From: Gemmatimonadaceae bacterium
Lineage (GTDB): Bacteria > Gemmatimonadota > Gemmatimonadetes > Gemmatimonadales > Gemmatimonadaceae
Assembly (NCBI GenBank): GCA_016741895.1
Contig: JACVCT010000009.1
Location: 1-35,033 of the forward strand
DNA: 35,033 nt
Direction of reading: 5' to 3'
Shown here: in pieces, positions 11,572 to 23,024 of the stretch
Position numbering within the stretch: the stretch's first letter is position 1
Layout: each line of letters starts with the position of its first letter
Notes under the pieces: model-generated
Seen by the model: the letters and a program-made list of their open reading frames with translations, nothing else
Databases searched by the model: none
What the model was told of the DNA's origin: nothing
Program-made: the position numbers and the translations under genes

Positions 11572-12499
11572 CCCGAATGTCTCCCACCAACTCTTCCAGG
11601 AGGTCTTCCAGTGTCACCAACCCGATGACCGTCGCCTCCTCACGAACAATCGCCAATTGCCGCCGTGAGCGCAGGAGCTCGAAGAGCAGATCCTTGGCCG
11701 GGCGATCGGCCGTGGTGAACGGGACCGGACGCACCACGGGCCACGATTCACCCCGCCGACGAAACACGTCGAATACGTGAATCATGCCGATCACATGATC
11801 GGGCTGTTCACGATACACCGGAACCCGGCTGTATCCGGCCGTGGCCATTTCGCGCGCCACATCACCCGCACTCAGGCCCTCGCGCAGCATGAACATGTCC
11901 TTGCGCGGCGTCATGACGTCGCGCACGACCTTGTCGCCGAACTGCACGACACCTGAAATGATGGCCAGTTCCTCGGTGTTGCCGATGTCGGCAAAGGCCC
12001 CGTCGCGCAGCAACTCCTCGAGGCCGTCGCGCATGTCGGCTTCGCCACCTGCAGGCACCGGTCGGGTCACCTGGCCGCGCACAAGCTGCGAAATGACATG
12101 AAACGGCGTGAGGATCAGATCCACGACGCGCAGAATGGGAACGGTGATGGGCACGAGAGAGGCGGCCCAGCGACGCGCCAGCGCGCGCGGCAGCGCCTGT
12201 CCCAGCACCAGCAGCAACAGCAGAAAGAGCAGGACGCGTGCGACAAAGCCCCAGGCCTGCAGTCCGAACGCCATGGCCAGCCAGGCGCCGGTCGCAAACA
12301 CCACAAGCATCACGGCCGTGCCCGCGGCGTGCACGAGACGCATCGGACGCTCGAGGTAGCGCGTCATGACCCCCACGCCGCCCGTGCGATGCTCGATCCA
12401 GTGCCGCAGCCACAGTCGGCTCACCGCCCGTACCGAGGATGCGGACAGGGTGAGCAGCGCCACCAGCGACACGGCGAGGGCCAGCACCAGCGCGGTCAT
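11546..12499 (-). CDS. CNNM/HlyC-CorC family protein, CBS-pair protein lacking the C-terminal CorC domain
   Basis: 317 aa; N-terminal TM helices; VRDVMTPRKDMFML...GYSRVPVYREQPDHVIGMIHVFD and [23 protein letters not shown] at the end. Confidence 0.85.
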   Translation of the reverse strand: MTALVLALAVSLVALLTLSASSVRAVSRLWLRHWIEHRTGGVGVMTRYLERPMRLVHAAGTAVMLVVFATGAWLAMAFGLQAWGFVARVLLFLLLLLVLGQALPRALARRWAASLVPITVPILRVVDLILTPFHVISQLVRGQVTRPVPAGGEADMRDGLEELLRDGAFADIGNTEELAIISGVVQFGDKVVRDVMTPRKDMFMLREGLSAGDVAREMATAGYSRVPVYREQPDHVIGMIHVFDVFRRRGESWPVVRPVPFTTADRPAKDLLFELLRSRRQLAIVREEATVIGLVTLEDLLEELVGDIRDEHDDSSE

Positions 12500-13782
12500 G
12501 ACCCGCGCTCCGCGTTGTCGCTGTCGTCGTCAGGCCGCTCGAGCGGCTCGAGAAACACCCGCTCGACCTTGCGCCGCACCACCCGCTCAACAATCACCCG
12601 GAACGGGCCGATGGTCAGCGTCTCACCGGCCCGCGGCACCCGGCCCAGCAACTCCAGCACGAGACCGCCCACGGTGGACACATCGTCGCGCGTGAAGTCG
12701 TGCTGCAAGGCATTCGACAAGTCGTCGAGCGTGAGGCGTCCGGTGACCCAATATCGCTGATCATCCTCGTTCTCGATCAGCCGCTCTTCGTCGTCGTATT
12801 CGTCGCGAATTTCGCCGACCAGCTCCTCGAGCACGTCCTCGATCGTCACCAGACCGGCGGTGCCGCCGTACTCGTCGGCCACGATGGCGATGTGCCGTCC
12901 TGTCTGACGAAACTCACGCAGCAGATCCGCGATGCGCTTGGATGCCGGAATGAACACCGGCGGCCGCATGAGGGTTTGCCATCCGCCATCGGGCTCCTCA
13001 TCGGCCAGCACGGAGGGCAGCAGGTCCTTCACGTACAGAATGCCGACGATTTCGTCGATGGTCTCCTCGTACACCGGAACCCGGGAGTGCTGGATGCTGC
13101 GCACCCGGTCCACCATTTCCGACCACGGTGTCTCGCGCTCGATGCCCAGCATGTCCACGCGTGGCACCATCACTTCTTCGGCCGTCGTCTCACCGAACTC
13201 GAAGACGCCCAGCAGCAGTTCGCGCTCATCACCGCTGACATCGGGTTCACTGGTCACCACATCGCGGAACTGCGCGGCGGCCTCGTCACGCCGCTCCTGG
13301 GTGGCCTCCGCCTCGGTCACCACTTCGGCAACCAGGCGATCCACCCAGTTGCCCAGCGCCACCACCGGCGCGAACAGCCGCTCGATGAGTTGTGTGAATC
13401 CGCGCAGGCGCGTGGCGGCGTTGTCGCCCAACGCATCGCCCGCCACGCGGGCCACGCTTTCCGCCACCAGCACCGTGAGGAGCCCGAGCCCCACCAGCGC
13501 CACGCCCTTCGTGAGGCTGGCTTCGTCGGCGAGGTCGAGCGCCACGGCCAGACCGCAACCGGCGGCCAGATGCCCCAGCACCCTGGCAAAGGCCAGCGCC
13601 CGGTGTGTCTGCTCACGGCCCGACACCACGCGACTCACGCCGGGAGACGGCGGGTCGTAGTTGCTGCGATCGGGAACACTCGACGGCAGCGGAGACTCGG
13701 CAAACAGCGCACCATCCGCGACCGCCGACAACGCGGCGAGGGTGGCACCTGCTGCAGCCAGTCCCCACGCAAGACTACTCAT
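12496..13782 (-). CDS. CNNM/HlyC-CorC family transporter-like protein (CBS pair plus CorC C-terminal domain)
   Basis: AEEVMVPRVDMLGIER...HSRVPVYEETIDEIVGILYVKDLL...GGTAGLVTIEDVLEELVGEIRDEYD; start at MSSLAWGL gives a 4-bp overlap with ybeY. Confidence 0.88.
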   Translation of the reverse strand: MSSLAWGLAAAGATLAALSAVADGALFAESPLPSSVPDRSNYDPPSPGVSRVVSGREQTHRALAFARVLGHLAAGCGLAVALDLADEASLTKGVALVGLGLLTVLVAESVARVAGDALGDNAATRLRGFTQLIERLFAPVVALGNWVDRLVAEVVTEAEATQERRDEAAAQFRDVVTSEPDVSGDERELLLGVFEFGETTAEEVMVPRVDMLGIERETPWSEMVDRVRSIQHSRVPVYEETIDEIVGILYVKDLLPSVLADEEPDGGWQTLMRPPVFIPASKRIADLLREFRQTGRHIAIVADEYGGTAGLVTIEDVLEELVGEIRDEYDDEERLIENEDDQRYWVTGRLTLDDLSNALQHDFTRDDVSTVGGLVLELLGRVPRAGETLTIGPFRVIVERVVRRKVERVFLEPLERPDDDSDNAERGS

Positions 13783-14257
13783 GCACCGGGGGTCGGCGTG
13801 ATCCAGAAGCGTTGCAGCAATTGCTCCTGGCGTCGCCACATTGGCGACGAGGTCCTGCTCTCGTCTTCGGGATGCTCAAAACCGCAGGCGTGCAGCGTGC
13901 CATGCACCACGAGCCGCGCCAGTTCCTCACGCACTCCCACGCCGTGCGACAGCGCCTGCGTTCGCGCCACATCCGGGCAGATGTAGATGTCGCCCGTGAC
14001 GCCGTTCACCGGGTCGGTGCCGAGCGCGAAGGTGATCACGTCGGTGGGCCCCTGATGGCCGAGGTGCCGTCGGTTGAGCGCGGCCATGCGGCGCGAGGTC
14101 ACGAAGGTGATGGACAGCATCACCTTCGGCACACGCAGGGCACGCAGCACCGACAGTGACAGTGCCTCGAGACGCGCGACCGCCACCGGCACACGCACAC
14201 CGTCGAGGCTGATCTCCACTACACGGGCCGGCGGAGCCGCGCGCCGAACGGCCGGAC

Positions 14258-14261
<4 letters not shown>
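13779..14261 (-). CDS. ybeY: Endoribonuclease YbeY
   Basis: RLVVHGTLHACGFEHPEDE (HGxLHxxGxxH) metal-binding motif; lies between phoH and CorC-like genes, as in the ybeZ-ybeY-ybeX cluster. Confidence 0.93.
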
Positions 14262-15231
<970 letters not shown>

Positions 15232-15235
<4 letters not shown>

Positions 15236-17067
15236 GCCAACGTCTCCGCCGCCACGCCGCGCACGGCAATGTGCAGTTCCGCGAGGTCGTCGGCCGGCAC
15301 AGCCACCGGTGCGCCTTCAAACAGCGAACGCGCCGCCGTGGTCTTGGGAAAGGCAATCACATCGCGCAGCGAGGGCGCGCCGGACAGCAGCATGGCGATG
15401 CGATCAAAGCCAAAGGCAATGCCGCCATGCGGCGGAGCGCCGGCCCGCAGGCCCTCGAGCAGGAAGCCGAAACGACGCTCCTGTTCGGCGGCATCGCCAA
15501 TGCCCAGCAGCGCAAACATGCGCGACTGCACGGCCGGATCGCTCGTGCGGATGCTGCCGCCGCCGAGTTCCGTGCCGTTCAGGACCACATCATAGGCCAG
15601 CGCGCGCCAACGCGCGGGATCCTGCGGATGGGCCGCCATGTCCTCGGGGTGCGGCGCCGTGAACGGATGATGCACGGCCGCCAGCGCACCGCTGTCCGGG
15701 TCCTGCTCGAACATCGGGAAGTCCATCACGATCAGAAAACGCTGCGCCGATTCGTCGACCAAATCGAGGCGGCGCGCGCATTCCTGGCGCACCCGGTCGA
15801 GCGCCGGACTGCTGATTCGGTCGGGCGCCGCCACAAAGAGCGCGAGATCGCCGTCGGCCAGGCCGAGCGCCGCCTTGGCGTCGTCGGTGAGGAACTTGGC
15901 GACCGGCCCGTCATAGGCACCATCGGCGCGGCGCAGACGAAGCAGGCCCCCTGCCCCCGCGCCCTTGGCCAGCGCTTCCAGTTCGTCCACCTGCTTGCGG
16001 CTCCAGGCCGCACCACCCGGCACGACCAGCCCACGCACACGATGGCCCGCCGCAAGCGCAGTGCGCGTAACGGCAAAGTCGAGTGGCGCAAAGATCGCGC
16101 TCACGTCGCGCAGCCGGAGTTCGTAGCGCATGTCCGGACGATCGCAGCCATAGTACTCCATCGCATCGGCGTAGCTCATGCGCTCGAAGTGCGCGGGAAT
16201 CTCGTGCCCGGCCTCGCGCCAGAGCGCGCCGATGAGCCCTTCGGCCAGCGCGAGGATGTCTTCGCGCTCGACGAACGAGGCTTCGATGTCGATCTGTGTG
16301 AACTCCGGTTGACGATCCGCGCGCAGGTCCTCGTCGCGGAAGCAGCGCGCGATCTGGAAGTAGCGATCGTAACCGCAGCACATGAACAGCTGCTTGTAGA
16401 TCTGCGGGGACTGCGGCAGCGCGTAGAACTCGCCCGGATGCACGCGGCTTGGCACGAGGTAGTCGCGCGCGCCCTCGGGCGTGGGTTTGGTGAGAATGGG
16501 GGTCTCGAGTTCGAGGTAGCCCCGGTCACTCAGATAGCGCCGCGTCACCTGCATGAGCCGATGCCGCAGCACGAGATTGGCCTGCAGTTCGGGACGACGC
16601 AGGTCGAGATAGCGATGCCTGAGGCGCAGTTCCTCGGCCGGCATCTTGTCGCCGCGTCCACGGGCCACCGGCAGCGCCGGTGTCACCGCCGGACCAACAA
16701 CACGCAGCGCAGTGACACGCACTTCGACTTCGCCGGTGGGCATCTCGGGGTTCACACGATCGGCCTCGCGGGCGACCACCTCGCCCTCCACGAGCACCAC
16801 GGACTCCACACCCATCGCGGCGGCCAGTGCCTGCACGTCCGCGCCAGTCCACGCTGGCCCGAAGGCCAGTTGCACCAGCCCCGTGCGATCACGCAGATCG
16901 ATGAAGACCAGGCCCCCGAGATCGCGACTGCGATGCACCCATCCACCCAAGCGGACCGTGCGCCCCACATCACTGCGACGCAGCAGGCCGCAGGGATCCG
17001 AACGCAGCGAAGTGGCGAGGACGGACTGCTCCGAGGCGGACGACATCGAGACGAGTACTCCGGACAT
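15232..17067 (-). CDS. aspS: Aspartyl-tRNA synthetase
   Basis: GWVHRSRDLGGLVFIDLRDRTGLVQ, RYLDLRRPELQANLVLRHRL, ETPILTKPTPEGARDYLVPSR, FGFDRIAMLLSGAPSLRDVIAFPKT. Alternative start M at 17046. Confidence 0.97.
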
Positions 17068-17238
17068 GATATGGGTGGGTCAGCACCTGATGACCCTTGG
17101 GGGCGCCCGAACCCTGCAGGCTCGGGGACGTCTCAGCGAGACGCAAACGTTGGAAGGTACTCGGCTTACAACGTCGTTGGTAGCAGAGCGCGGGGAACAC
17201 GCAAAGTGTCCCACCCGGCCCCAACTGACCCGTTTCGC

Positions 17239-17268
17239 TTGACCCGTACTCCGGGCGGCGTTTAGGAT
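17239..17268 (+). promoter_or_regulatory. Candidate sigma70-type promoter, TTGACC-18-TAGGAT, immediately upstream of ATG 17274
   Basis: -35 TTGACC 17239-17244 and -10 TAGGAT 17263-17268; five bases separate the -10 from ATG. Confidence 0.5.
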
Positions 17269-17273
17269 CCGCC

Positions 17274-18170
17274 ATGCGCCGCGTGCTCGTAGGCGGGCTT
17301 GCTGCGTTGCCGTGGTCGTCCGTCGGCCGCGCGCAGGGAGTACCCGCGCGTGATTTGTGGGAATTTCCGCTGGGGGCTCTGTTTGAGCCGCCGGCGCTCG
17401 CTGTCGAGCCCGGTGCGGGGCTCTGGAACCCGGCCACCACCGCCCTGGCGTCCGACGCCCGATTCAAGTTCGGGGTGGCATCGCTGTCGGCGGGCGCGGC
17501 GCAGAGCGTGGACGGTCAATTGCTGAGCGGGTCCTGGCGGCGTCCGTCCGGGGTCACCTGGGGCCTGTCGGTGGCGCGTGCCGCGGTGGCGGGCCTCGTC
17601 CGCACCGATTCCGATCCGCAGAGTCTGGGCGACATTCCGTACGCGACCACGCTCGTGAGTCTGTCCGCCGCCCGGGAAGTTGTGCCCCACCTCACGGCCG
17701 GGGTGGCCGTGCGCTGGCGTCACGGACGGGCGGATCAGGTCAGAGGGGACGCCGTTGCCGCCGACTTTGGCGCGGTGCTGCACGACCTGCCCTTTCGTCA
17801 CGCCCGTCTGGCAGCCTCCAGCTTCCTCTGGCGTCCCGGACGGGAAATCAACGATCGCCCGGCTGTGCTGCTGGCCGCAGATTTCCGGGTGCTCGGTCCG
17901 AGTGCCACGCGAGAGCTCCGTCTGGGTCTCGCGCAGCAGGCGGTCAATCGCGGGGCGCGGGAACGTGGTCCCTTCATGTCGGCACGCCTCGACCGGCTGG
18001 AGGCACGCGCCCAGTATCTCCGCGTATCGGCCGGCGCGCGGACCATCTCCCGCGTCCGGTCGGGCCTCGCGCTGCACTATGCCCGCTACACGGTTGGCGT
18101 GGCACGTGAGGAGGGATTGTCCGGCCTGGGTCCGGTGTATCAGTTCACGCTCAGCTCCCTCGTTCGCTAG
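17274..18170 (+). CDS. Hypothetical secreted/outer-membrane beta-barrel-type protein
   Basis: 298 aa; N-terminal signal-like segment MRRVLVGGLAALPWSSVGRAQG; alternating amphipathic strands and PAxxALA-type start reminiscent of PorV/PorQ-like proteins. Confidence 0.65.
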   Translation: MRRVLVGGLAALPWSSVGRAQGVPARDLWEFPLGALFEPPALAVEPGAGLWNPATTALASDARFKFGVASLSAGAAQSVDGQLLSGSWRRPSGVTWGLSVARAAVAGLVRTDSDPQSLGDIPYATTLVSLSAAREVVPHLTAGVAVRWRHGRADQVRGDAVAADFGAVLHDLPFRHARLAASSFLWRPGREINDRPAVLLAADFRVLGPSATRELRLGLAQQAVNRGARERGPFMSARLDRLEARAQYLRVSAGARTISRVRSGLALHYARYTVGVAREEGLSGLGPVYQFTLSSLVR

Positions 18171-18254
18171 CCACGCTTTGGCGGGTACGCCGGGTCAGGT
18201 ACCTTGCCTGCCCGCGCGGCTCGCGCCGCGGGGCCACGGCCAATTCATCGCATC

Positions 18255-19361
18255 ATGACGACCACCGCGACTGCTCCCGATCCCCGTCCCGATCTGCTCG
18301 ACCTCGAGCCCGACGCCGCCCTGTCGGTGTTGCGCGCGTGGTTTGCCGAGCGCGGCGAGCCGGCGTATCGCGCCACGCAGGTGCTTGGTCGTCTGTGGCA
18401 GAAGCCCGTGGCCGACTTCAGCGAGATGAGCGAGTTGCCGAAGGCCCTGCGTGACGCGCTCGGTGAGGCGTTTCGGCTGACCAATCTCGAACTGGCCACG
18501 CAGCAGACATCAAAGGACGGGACACGCAAGTTTCTCTTCCGCCTCGAAGACGGGCAGTTCATCGAAACCGTGGCAATCCCCGACGGCGACCGGCTGACCT
18601 TCTGTATCTCCTCGCAGGCCGGCTGCGCGCTGCAGTGCGCGTTCTGCGCCACGGGCGCCATGGGCTTTCAGCGCAATCTCCGTCCCTCGGAGATTGCCGG
18701 TCAGGTGCGCGCGCTGCGCATGCTCGAGCCACCGCTCATTCCCACGAACATCGTATTCATGGGCATGGGCGAACCGCTGATGAACTGGAAGGCCGTCAGC
18801 CCCACGCTCACGCTGCTCAATGATCCGCGGGCGCTGGGCATCGGGGCCCGCCACATCACCATCTCCACGGTGGGCGTGCTGCCCGGCATTCAGGCCCTCG
18901 CGGAGCGCCCGGAACAGTTCCGTCTGGCCATCTCCATTCATGCGCCCAGCGATGAACTGCGTCGCTCGCTGATGCCCGTCAACATCAAGTATCCCCTGGC
19001 CGACGTCATCGAGGCGGCCAAGGCCTTCGATCGACGGGTGACCTTCGAGTACGTCATGCTGGGCGGGGTGAACGATCAGCCCGAGCACGCGGCGCAGCTC
19101 GGGCAGCTGGCGCGTGAATGCCGCGCCTTCGTGAATCTGATTCCGCTGCATCCGGGCGGCAGCATGGGCTTCGTGCCCACAGCGCAGCCCGTGATTGCGT
19201 CGTTTGCCCGCGCGCTGCGCGATCGTGGCGTGGAGACGGCGGTGCGACGCAGCCGCGGCCTTGATATTGCCGCGGCCTGCGGTCAGCTACGGACGGAGCG
19301 TGTCGGCCGGCGGCTGCCAGTCACGCCCCAGCACGACGGTGAGATCCACGTAGCGCAGTGA
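18255..19361 (+). CDS. rlmN: 23S rRNA (adenine(2503)-C(2))-methyltransferase RlmN
   Basis: CISSQAGCALQCAFCATGAMGFQRNL radical SAM CxxxCxxC, NIVFMGMGEPLMN, GLDIAAACGQL C-terminus. Confidence 0.96.
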   Translation: MTTTATAPDPRPDLLDLEPDAALSVLRAWFAERGEPAYRATQVLGRLWQKPVADFSEMSELPKALRDALGEAFRLTNLELATQQTSKDGTRKFLFRLEDGQFIETVAIPDGDRLTFCISSQAGCALQCAFCATGAMGFQRNLRPSEIAGQVRALRMLEPPLIPTNIVFMGMGEPLMNWKAVSPTLTLLNDPRALGIGARHITISTVGVLPGIQALAERPEQFRLAISIHAPSDELRRSLMPVNIKYPLADVIEAAKAFDRRVTFEYVMLGGVNDQPEHAAQLGQLARECRAFVNLIPLHPGGSMGFVPTAQPVIASFARALRDRGVETAVRRSRGLDIAAACGQLRTERVGRRLPVTPQHDGEIHVAQ

Positions 19362-19778
19362 GTCCAGCGACGCCGAACGCACGTGGCCCGTTCCAAGGGC
19401 CCGCTGCATCCTGAGGCCCAGCGTGCTGTCCCGTCCGTGCACCACCACCTCGCTGCTGTCACGGGTCGGTCCGCGCTCGCTGTCGAAGTCCACCACGTCG
19501 TAGCCCATGCTGCGCAGGTAGAACGTGGCGCGCCGTGCGAGACCGCGCACCCCGGTGGCGTTGAGCACGCGCACGGTGACACGCTGATTGCTCGGGGCCA
19601 TGGCCAGCGTGTCGGGCTCCGCCGGCGTGAGGATGGGTTGCCCGCTGGCGTCGAGCGCCGGCAACGCCGGGCCGCGGGACTGGCTCCACCAGGCCGCCAG
19701 TGAGCCAAGCACGACCACGGCCACCAGTCCGGCCGCTGCCCATCGTTTGGCGGACGCGCTCAGCACACCTGATTCCAC
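19287..19778 (-). CDS. LytR C-terminal domain protein with N-terminal TM helix
   Basis: QRVTVRVLNATGVRGLARRATFYLRSMGYDVVDF ... VDLTVVLGRDW. Confidence 0.82.
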   Translation of the reverse strand: MESGVLSASAKRWAAAGLVAVVVLGSLAAWWSQSRGPALPALDASGQPILTPAEPDTLAMAPSNQRVTVRVLNATGVRGLARRATFYLRSMGYDVVDFDSERGPTRDSSEVVVHGRDSTLGLRMQRALGTGHVRSASLDSLRYVDLTVVLGRDWQPPADTLRP

Positions 19779-20326
19779 AGCGCCACTGTCGGCGCGTGCA
19801 GCGTCTTGCCTTCACGCAGCGTCCACTCGAGCCGCAGGCGGACGACCTGACGGAAGGTGTCCTCGAAGGCGGTGGCGACGCGGTCGGCGAGATAGGCCCG
19901 GTCGGCCTGCATGAACGTCCGGCCCGGCTCGAGGAAGTCCGCCATGTACAATGCGCGGCCCACGCGAGTCCACTCGGCCTGCCCGACCGTGTGCCAGCGC
20001 ACGGCGCTCAACACGGCGGCGCGTGATTCGCCGTCACGCGCCAGCCGGTCAGCCGCGGCCGGTCCATGAAGGAGGCCCACCGGACTTGCGCTGTCTCCGG
20101 TGGCGCGCCGCAGCATGTCCTCCGGTGCATCACGCAAGGCATCGTGCCAGCGCCCCGCGTCGAGCCAGGCCTGATGCTCGTCCACGGGCAGCGCCATCTC
20201 GCGGCTCCAACGCTCGAGCAACGCCACGACGCGCGCGATGTGCGCCAGTCGCTTTGGCGTGACCATCGCCCAGTCCGGCAGGGTGACTTCGGACACGGAC
20301 GGTTCAGATGGGTCCCGCGACGTCAC
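19760..20326 (-). CDS. HD-domain protein, YqeK-like (possible Ap4A hydrolase)
   Basis: HIARVVALLERWSREMALP...WHDALRD...LLHGPAAADRLAR...AVRWHTVG; C-terminal 3' end overlaps the LytR_C gene, a pairing known around yqeK in Gram-positives. Confidence 0.7.
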   Translation of the reverse strand: MTSRDPSEPSVSEVTLPDWAMVTPKRLAHIARVVALLERWSREMALPVDEHQAWLDAGRWHDALRDAPEDMLRRATGDSASPVGLLHGPAAADRLARDGESRAAVLSAVRWHTVGQAEWTRVGRALYMADFLEPGRTFMQADRAYLADRVATAFEDTFRQVVRLRLEWTLREGKTLHAPTVALWNQVC

Positions 20327-21132
20327 GACGCGTGCGGCAACTCATCCAGCGCGGCGCGCATCGAGGCGGCGAGCGCTATGGCAGACTCCACGGACTCACC
20401 CGCGGCGCGCACCAGCGCGCTACCCACCACCACTCCATCCCCCAGTCGCGCCGCGTCCCGCGCCTGTTCGGGTGTGGAGATGCCGAAGCCGATGCACAGT
20501 GGCAGCGTGGTCGCGGCGCGCAGGCGCGCCACCGTCTCCGGCAAGTCATCGGCCAGCGCGGCGCGCTCACCCGTGACGCCGAGGCGACTGATGAGATAGA
20601 CGAAGCCGCCACCATGCCGCCCGATTTCTTCCATGCGCGGTGCCGGAGTCGTGGGCGCCACGAGGCGCACAAAATCGAGACCGCTCGCGCCAAACCATGC
20701 CTCGCGCGTGGGATCGGCGCCGACGGGCAGGTCGGTGACCAGCACGCCGTCCACTCCCGCTTCGCGCGCCTTCTGCAGCACGCTCTCGCCACCCGCCAGC
20801 AAGGGATTGAGGTAGCTGAAGAGCACCACCGGAATGTCCAGGGCCGCTTCGCGAATGAGATCGAGCGTGCCGGCCAGGGTCATGCCGTGATCGAGCGCCA
20901 CCTGCGAGCTGCGCTGGATGACCGGTCCGTCCGCCATCGGGTCGGAAAACGGCACACCCACTTCGAGCACATCGGCACCGGCGGCCGCGAGGCCGCGCCA
21001 GAGACGAATGCTTTCCGATGGCGACGGATGTCCGGCGGTGACATAACAGACGAGCGCCTTGCGGCCTGATGCGGCCAGCGACGCGAAGCGCGCCTGAAGC
21101 CGCGACGTAGCGGGAGAAATGGCAGTGGTCAC
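20323..21132 (-). CDS. trpA: Tryptophan synthase alpha subunit
   Basis: CYVTAGHPS..., GADVLEVGVPFSDPMADGPVIQRSS, GFGISTPEQA. Confidence 0.96.
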   Translation of the reverse strand: MTTAISPATSRLQARFASLAASGRKALVCYVTAGHPSPSESIRLWRGLAAAGADVLEVGVPFSDPMADGPVIQRSSQVALDHGMTLAGTLDLIREAALDIPVVLFSYLNPLLAGGESVLQKAREAGVDGVLVTDLPVGADPTREAWFGASGLDFVRLVAPTTPAPRMEEIGRHGGGFVYLISRLGVTGERAALADDLPETVARLRAATTLPLCIGFGISTPEQARDAARLGDGVVVGSALVRAAGESVESAIALAASMRAALDELPHAS

Positions 21133-21156
21133 GTGAGGGGAGGCAGAGGACAGGGG

Positions 21157-22353
21157 TCAGATTTCCGGCAACGTATGCTGAACGATGGTGCCGACGTCCT
21201 TGTCGCCGCGGCCACTCAGGCAGAGCAGTACCGGTTCATCTTCCTTCCAGCGTCCGGCCTCGCGCTCAATCCACGCCATCGCGTGCGCCGTCTCGAGCGC
21301 GGGAATGATGCCCTCCAGGCGGCTCAGCAGCGCGACACCACGCAGCGCTTCGTCGTCGGTGACCGAGACATACTCCGCGCGGCCGCTGTCGTGCAGCCAG
21401 GCGTGCTCCGGTCCAACGCCCGGATAGTCGAGGCCCGCAGAAATCGAGTGGGCGGGATGCACCTGCCCATTGGCATCCTGCAGCAGATAGCTCAGCGAGC
21501 CATGCAGTACACCGGGCGCGCCCTTGGTGATCGACGCGCTGTGTCGATCGGTGCTCAAGCCTTCACCAGCGGCTTCCACGCCCACGAGCTGCACGGACGC
21601 ATCATCCACGAATCCCGCAAACATGCCCATAGCGTTGGAGCCACCGCCCACGCAGGCCACCACCGTGTGCGGCAGACGTCCCGCCTTCTCCAGCATCTGC
21701 GCACGCGACTCGATGCCGATGACCGACTGGAACTCGCGCACCATGCGCGGATAGGGTGCCGGGCCCACCACCGAACCGATGATGTAGTGGCTGTCGTTGA
21801 CGTTCGTCACCCAGTCGCGAATGGCTTCCGTGGTGGCGTCCTTGAGCGTGCGCGTGCCCGACGTGACGGGGATGACCGTGGCCCCCATGAGGCGCATGCG
21901 GAAGACATTGAGCGCCTGACGCTGCATGTCCTCCTCACCCATGTACACCACGCACTCGAGGCCGAAGCGCGCGCAGATGGTGGCGGTGGCCACGCCGTGC
22001 TGTCCGGCTCCGGTCTCGGCAATGATGCGGCGCTTGCCCATGCGACGCGCCAGCAGCGCCTGCCCCACGGTGTTGTTGATCTTGTGCGCGCCGGTGTGAT
22101 TGAGATCCTCGCGCTTGAGCCACACCGGGGCACCGACGCGCGCGCTCAGGCGCGGCGCGTAGGTGAGCTGCGTGGGACGCCCCACATACTCGCGCAGCAG
22201 GTGATCCAGCTCCTGCTGAAAGGCGGCGTCGGCACGCGCCGTCTCAAACGCGACCTCCAGCGCATCGAGGGCGGGAATCAGCGTCTCGGGCACATAGCGC
22301 CCGCCGTACGGTCCAAACCGACCGGTGTCAGACACCGTCGCGGCCATCGTCAT
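21157..22353 (-). CDS. trpB: Tryptophan synthase beta subunit
   Basis: [39 protein letters not shown] (PLP lysine), [11 protein letters not shown]. Confidence 0.98.
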   Translation of the reverse strand: MTMAATVSDTGRFGPYGGRYVPETLIPALDALEVAFETARADAAFQQELDHLLREYVGRPTQLTYAPRLSARVGAPVWLKREDLNHTGAHKINNTVGQALLARRMGKRRIIAETGAGQHGVATATICARFGLECVVYMGEEDMQRQALNVFRMRLMGATVIPVTSGTRTLKDATTEAIRDWVTNVNDSHYIIGSVVGPAPYPRMVREFQSVIGIESRAQMLEKAGRLPHTVVACVGGGSNAMGMFAGFVDDASVQLVGVEAAGEGLSTDRHSASITKGAPGVLHGSLSYLLQDANGQVHPAHSISAGLDYPGVGPEHAWLHDSGRAEYVSVTDDEALRGVALLSRLEGIIPALETAHAMAWIEREAGRWKEDEPVLLCLSGRGDKDVGTIVQHTLPEI

Positions 22354-23024
22354 GGTGCAGTCTCCACAGCGCCGTGCGCTGCCTGAACGAAGTGATGCAC
22401 GAGCGTCGCGTCCTTTTCACCGGGCGCACGCTCCACACCGGAAGATACGTCAACCACCGTGGGGGACAGCAATCGGACCGCCTCCGCGACATTGCGCGGC
22501 GTGAGTCCCCCGGCCAACACCAGGGTCGCAGCAGGGTGTCGCGCGCGCCACGCCGCCACGGCGTCGGCCAGTCCGGACCAGTCGAGCGCCACGCCCGTGC
22601 CGCCCAGTTGGCCCACCACCAGAGCGTCGAGCACAAGCGCGCCGGCTGCATCGGTCCAATCGTCCGCTTCCGCGGGCAGGCTGCTGCCGGCCACGCGCAG
22701 CACCGGCCAGACCGTGCGCCCCGTGTCCCGCTCCACCTGGGCAATGCGCGCAACACTCGGGGCGTGATGCAGTTGCACGATGTCGAGATCGAGCGTCCGC
22801 GCCGCCAATACGATCTCCGCGTCGCTCTGGGTGCCGAACACCGCTGCGCGCCGAATGCCGGCGCGGCGCGGCCCCAGCACGGCCGCTGCCTGCTCGAGGT
22901 TCACCAGCCGCGGCCCGCCGGCGAGAATGGCGCCCAGATAGGCTGCGCCGGCGGCTTCGGCAATCTGCGCGTCCTCCGGGCGCACGAGACCGCAGATCTT
23001 CACGGCCACGCGGTGTGCGGTCAC
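22350..23024 (-). CDS. trpF: Phosphoribosylanthranilate isomerase
   Basis: [12 protein letters not shown]..., [36 protein letters not shown]. Confidence 0.95.
   Translation of the reverse strand: MTAHRVAVKICGLVRPEDAQIAEAAGAAYLGAILAGGPRLVNLEQAAAVLGPRRAGIRRAAVFGTQSDAEIVLAARTLDLDIVQLHHAPSVARIAQVERDTGRTVWPVLRVAGSSLPAEADDWTDAAGALVLDALVVGQLGGTGVALDWSGLADAVAAWRARHPAATLVLAGGLTPRNVAEAVRLLSPTVVDVSSGVERAPGEKDATLVHHFVQAAHGAVETAP

Noticed and set aside
12181-12240. CAG/CAGCAG-rich run resembling a microsatellite
   Set aside because: It is the antisense of a poly-leucine TM helix (LLFLLLLLVLGQ) in the CNNM gene, explained by coding.
17068-17273. Possible structured leader/ncRNA in the aspS divergent intergenic region (CGTCTC-AGC-GAGACG hairpin)
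   Set aside because: Only a 6-bp stem; no tRNA, T-box or other recognisable RNA motif could be traced.
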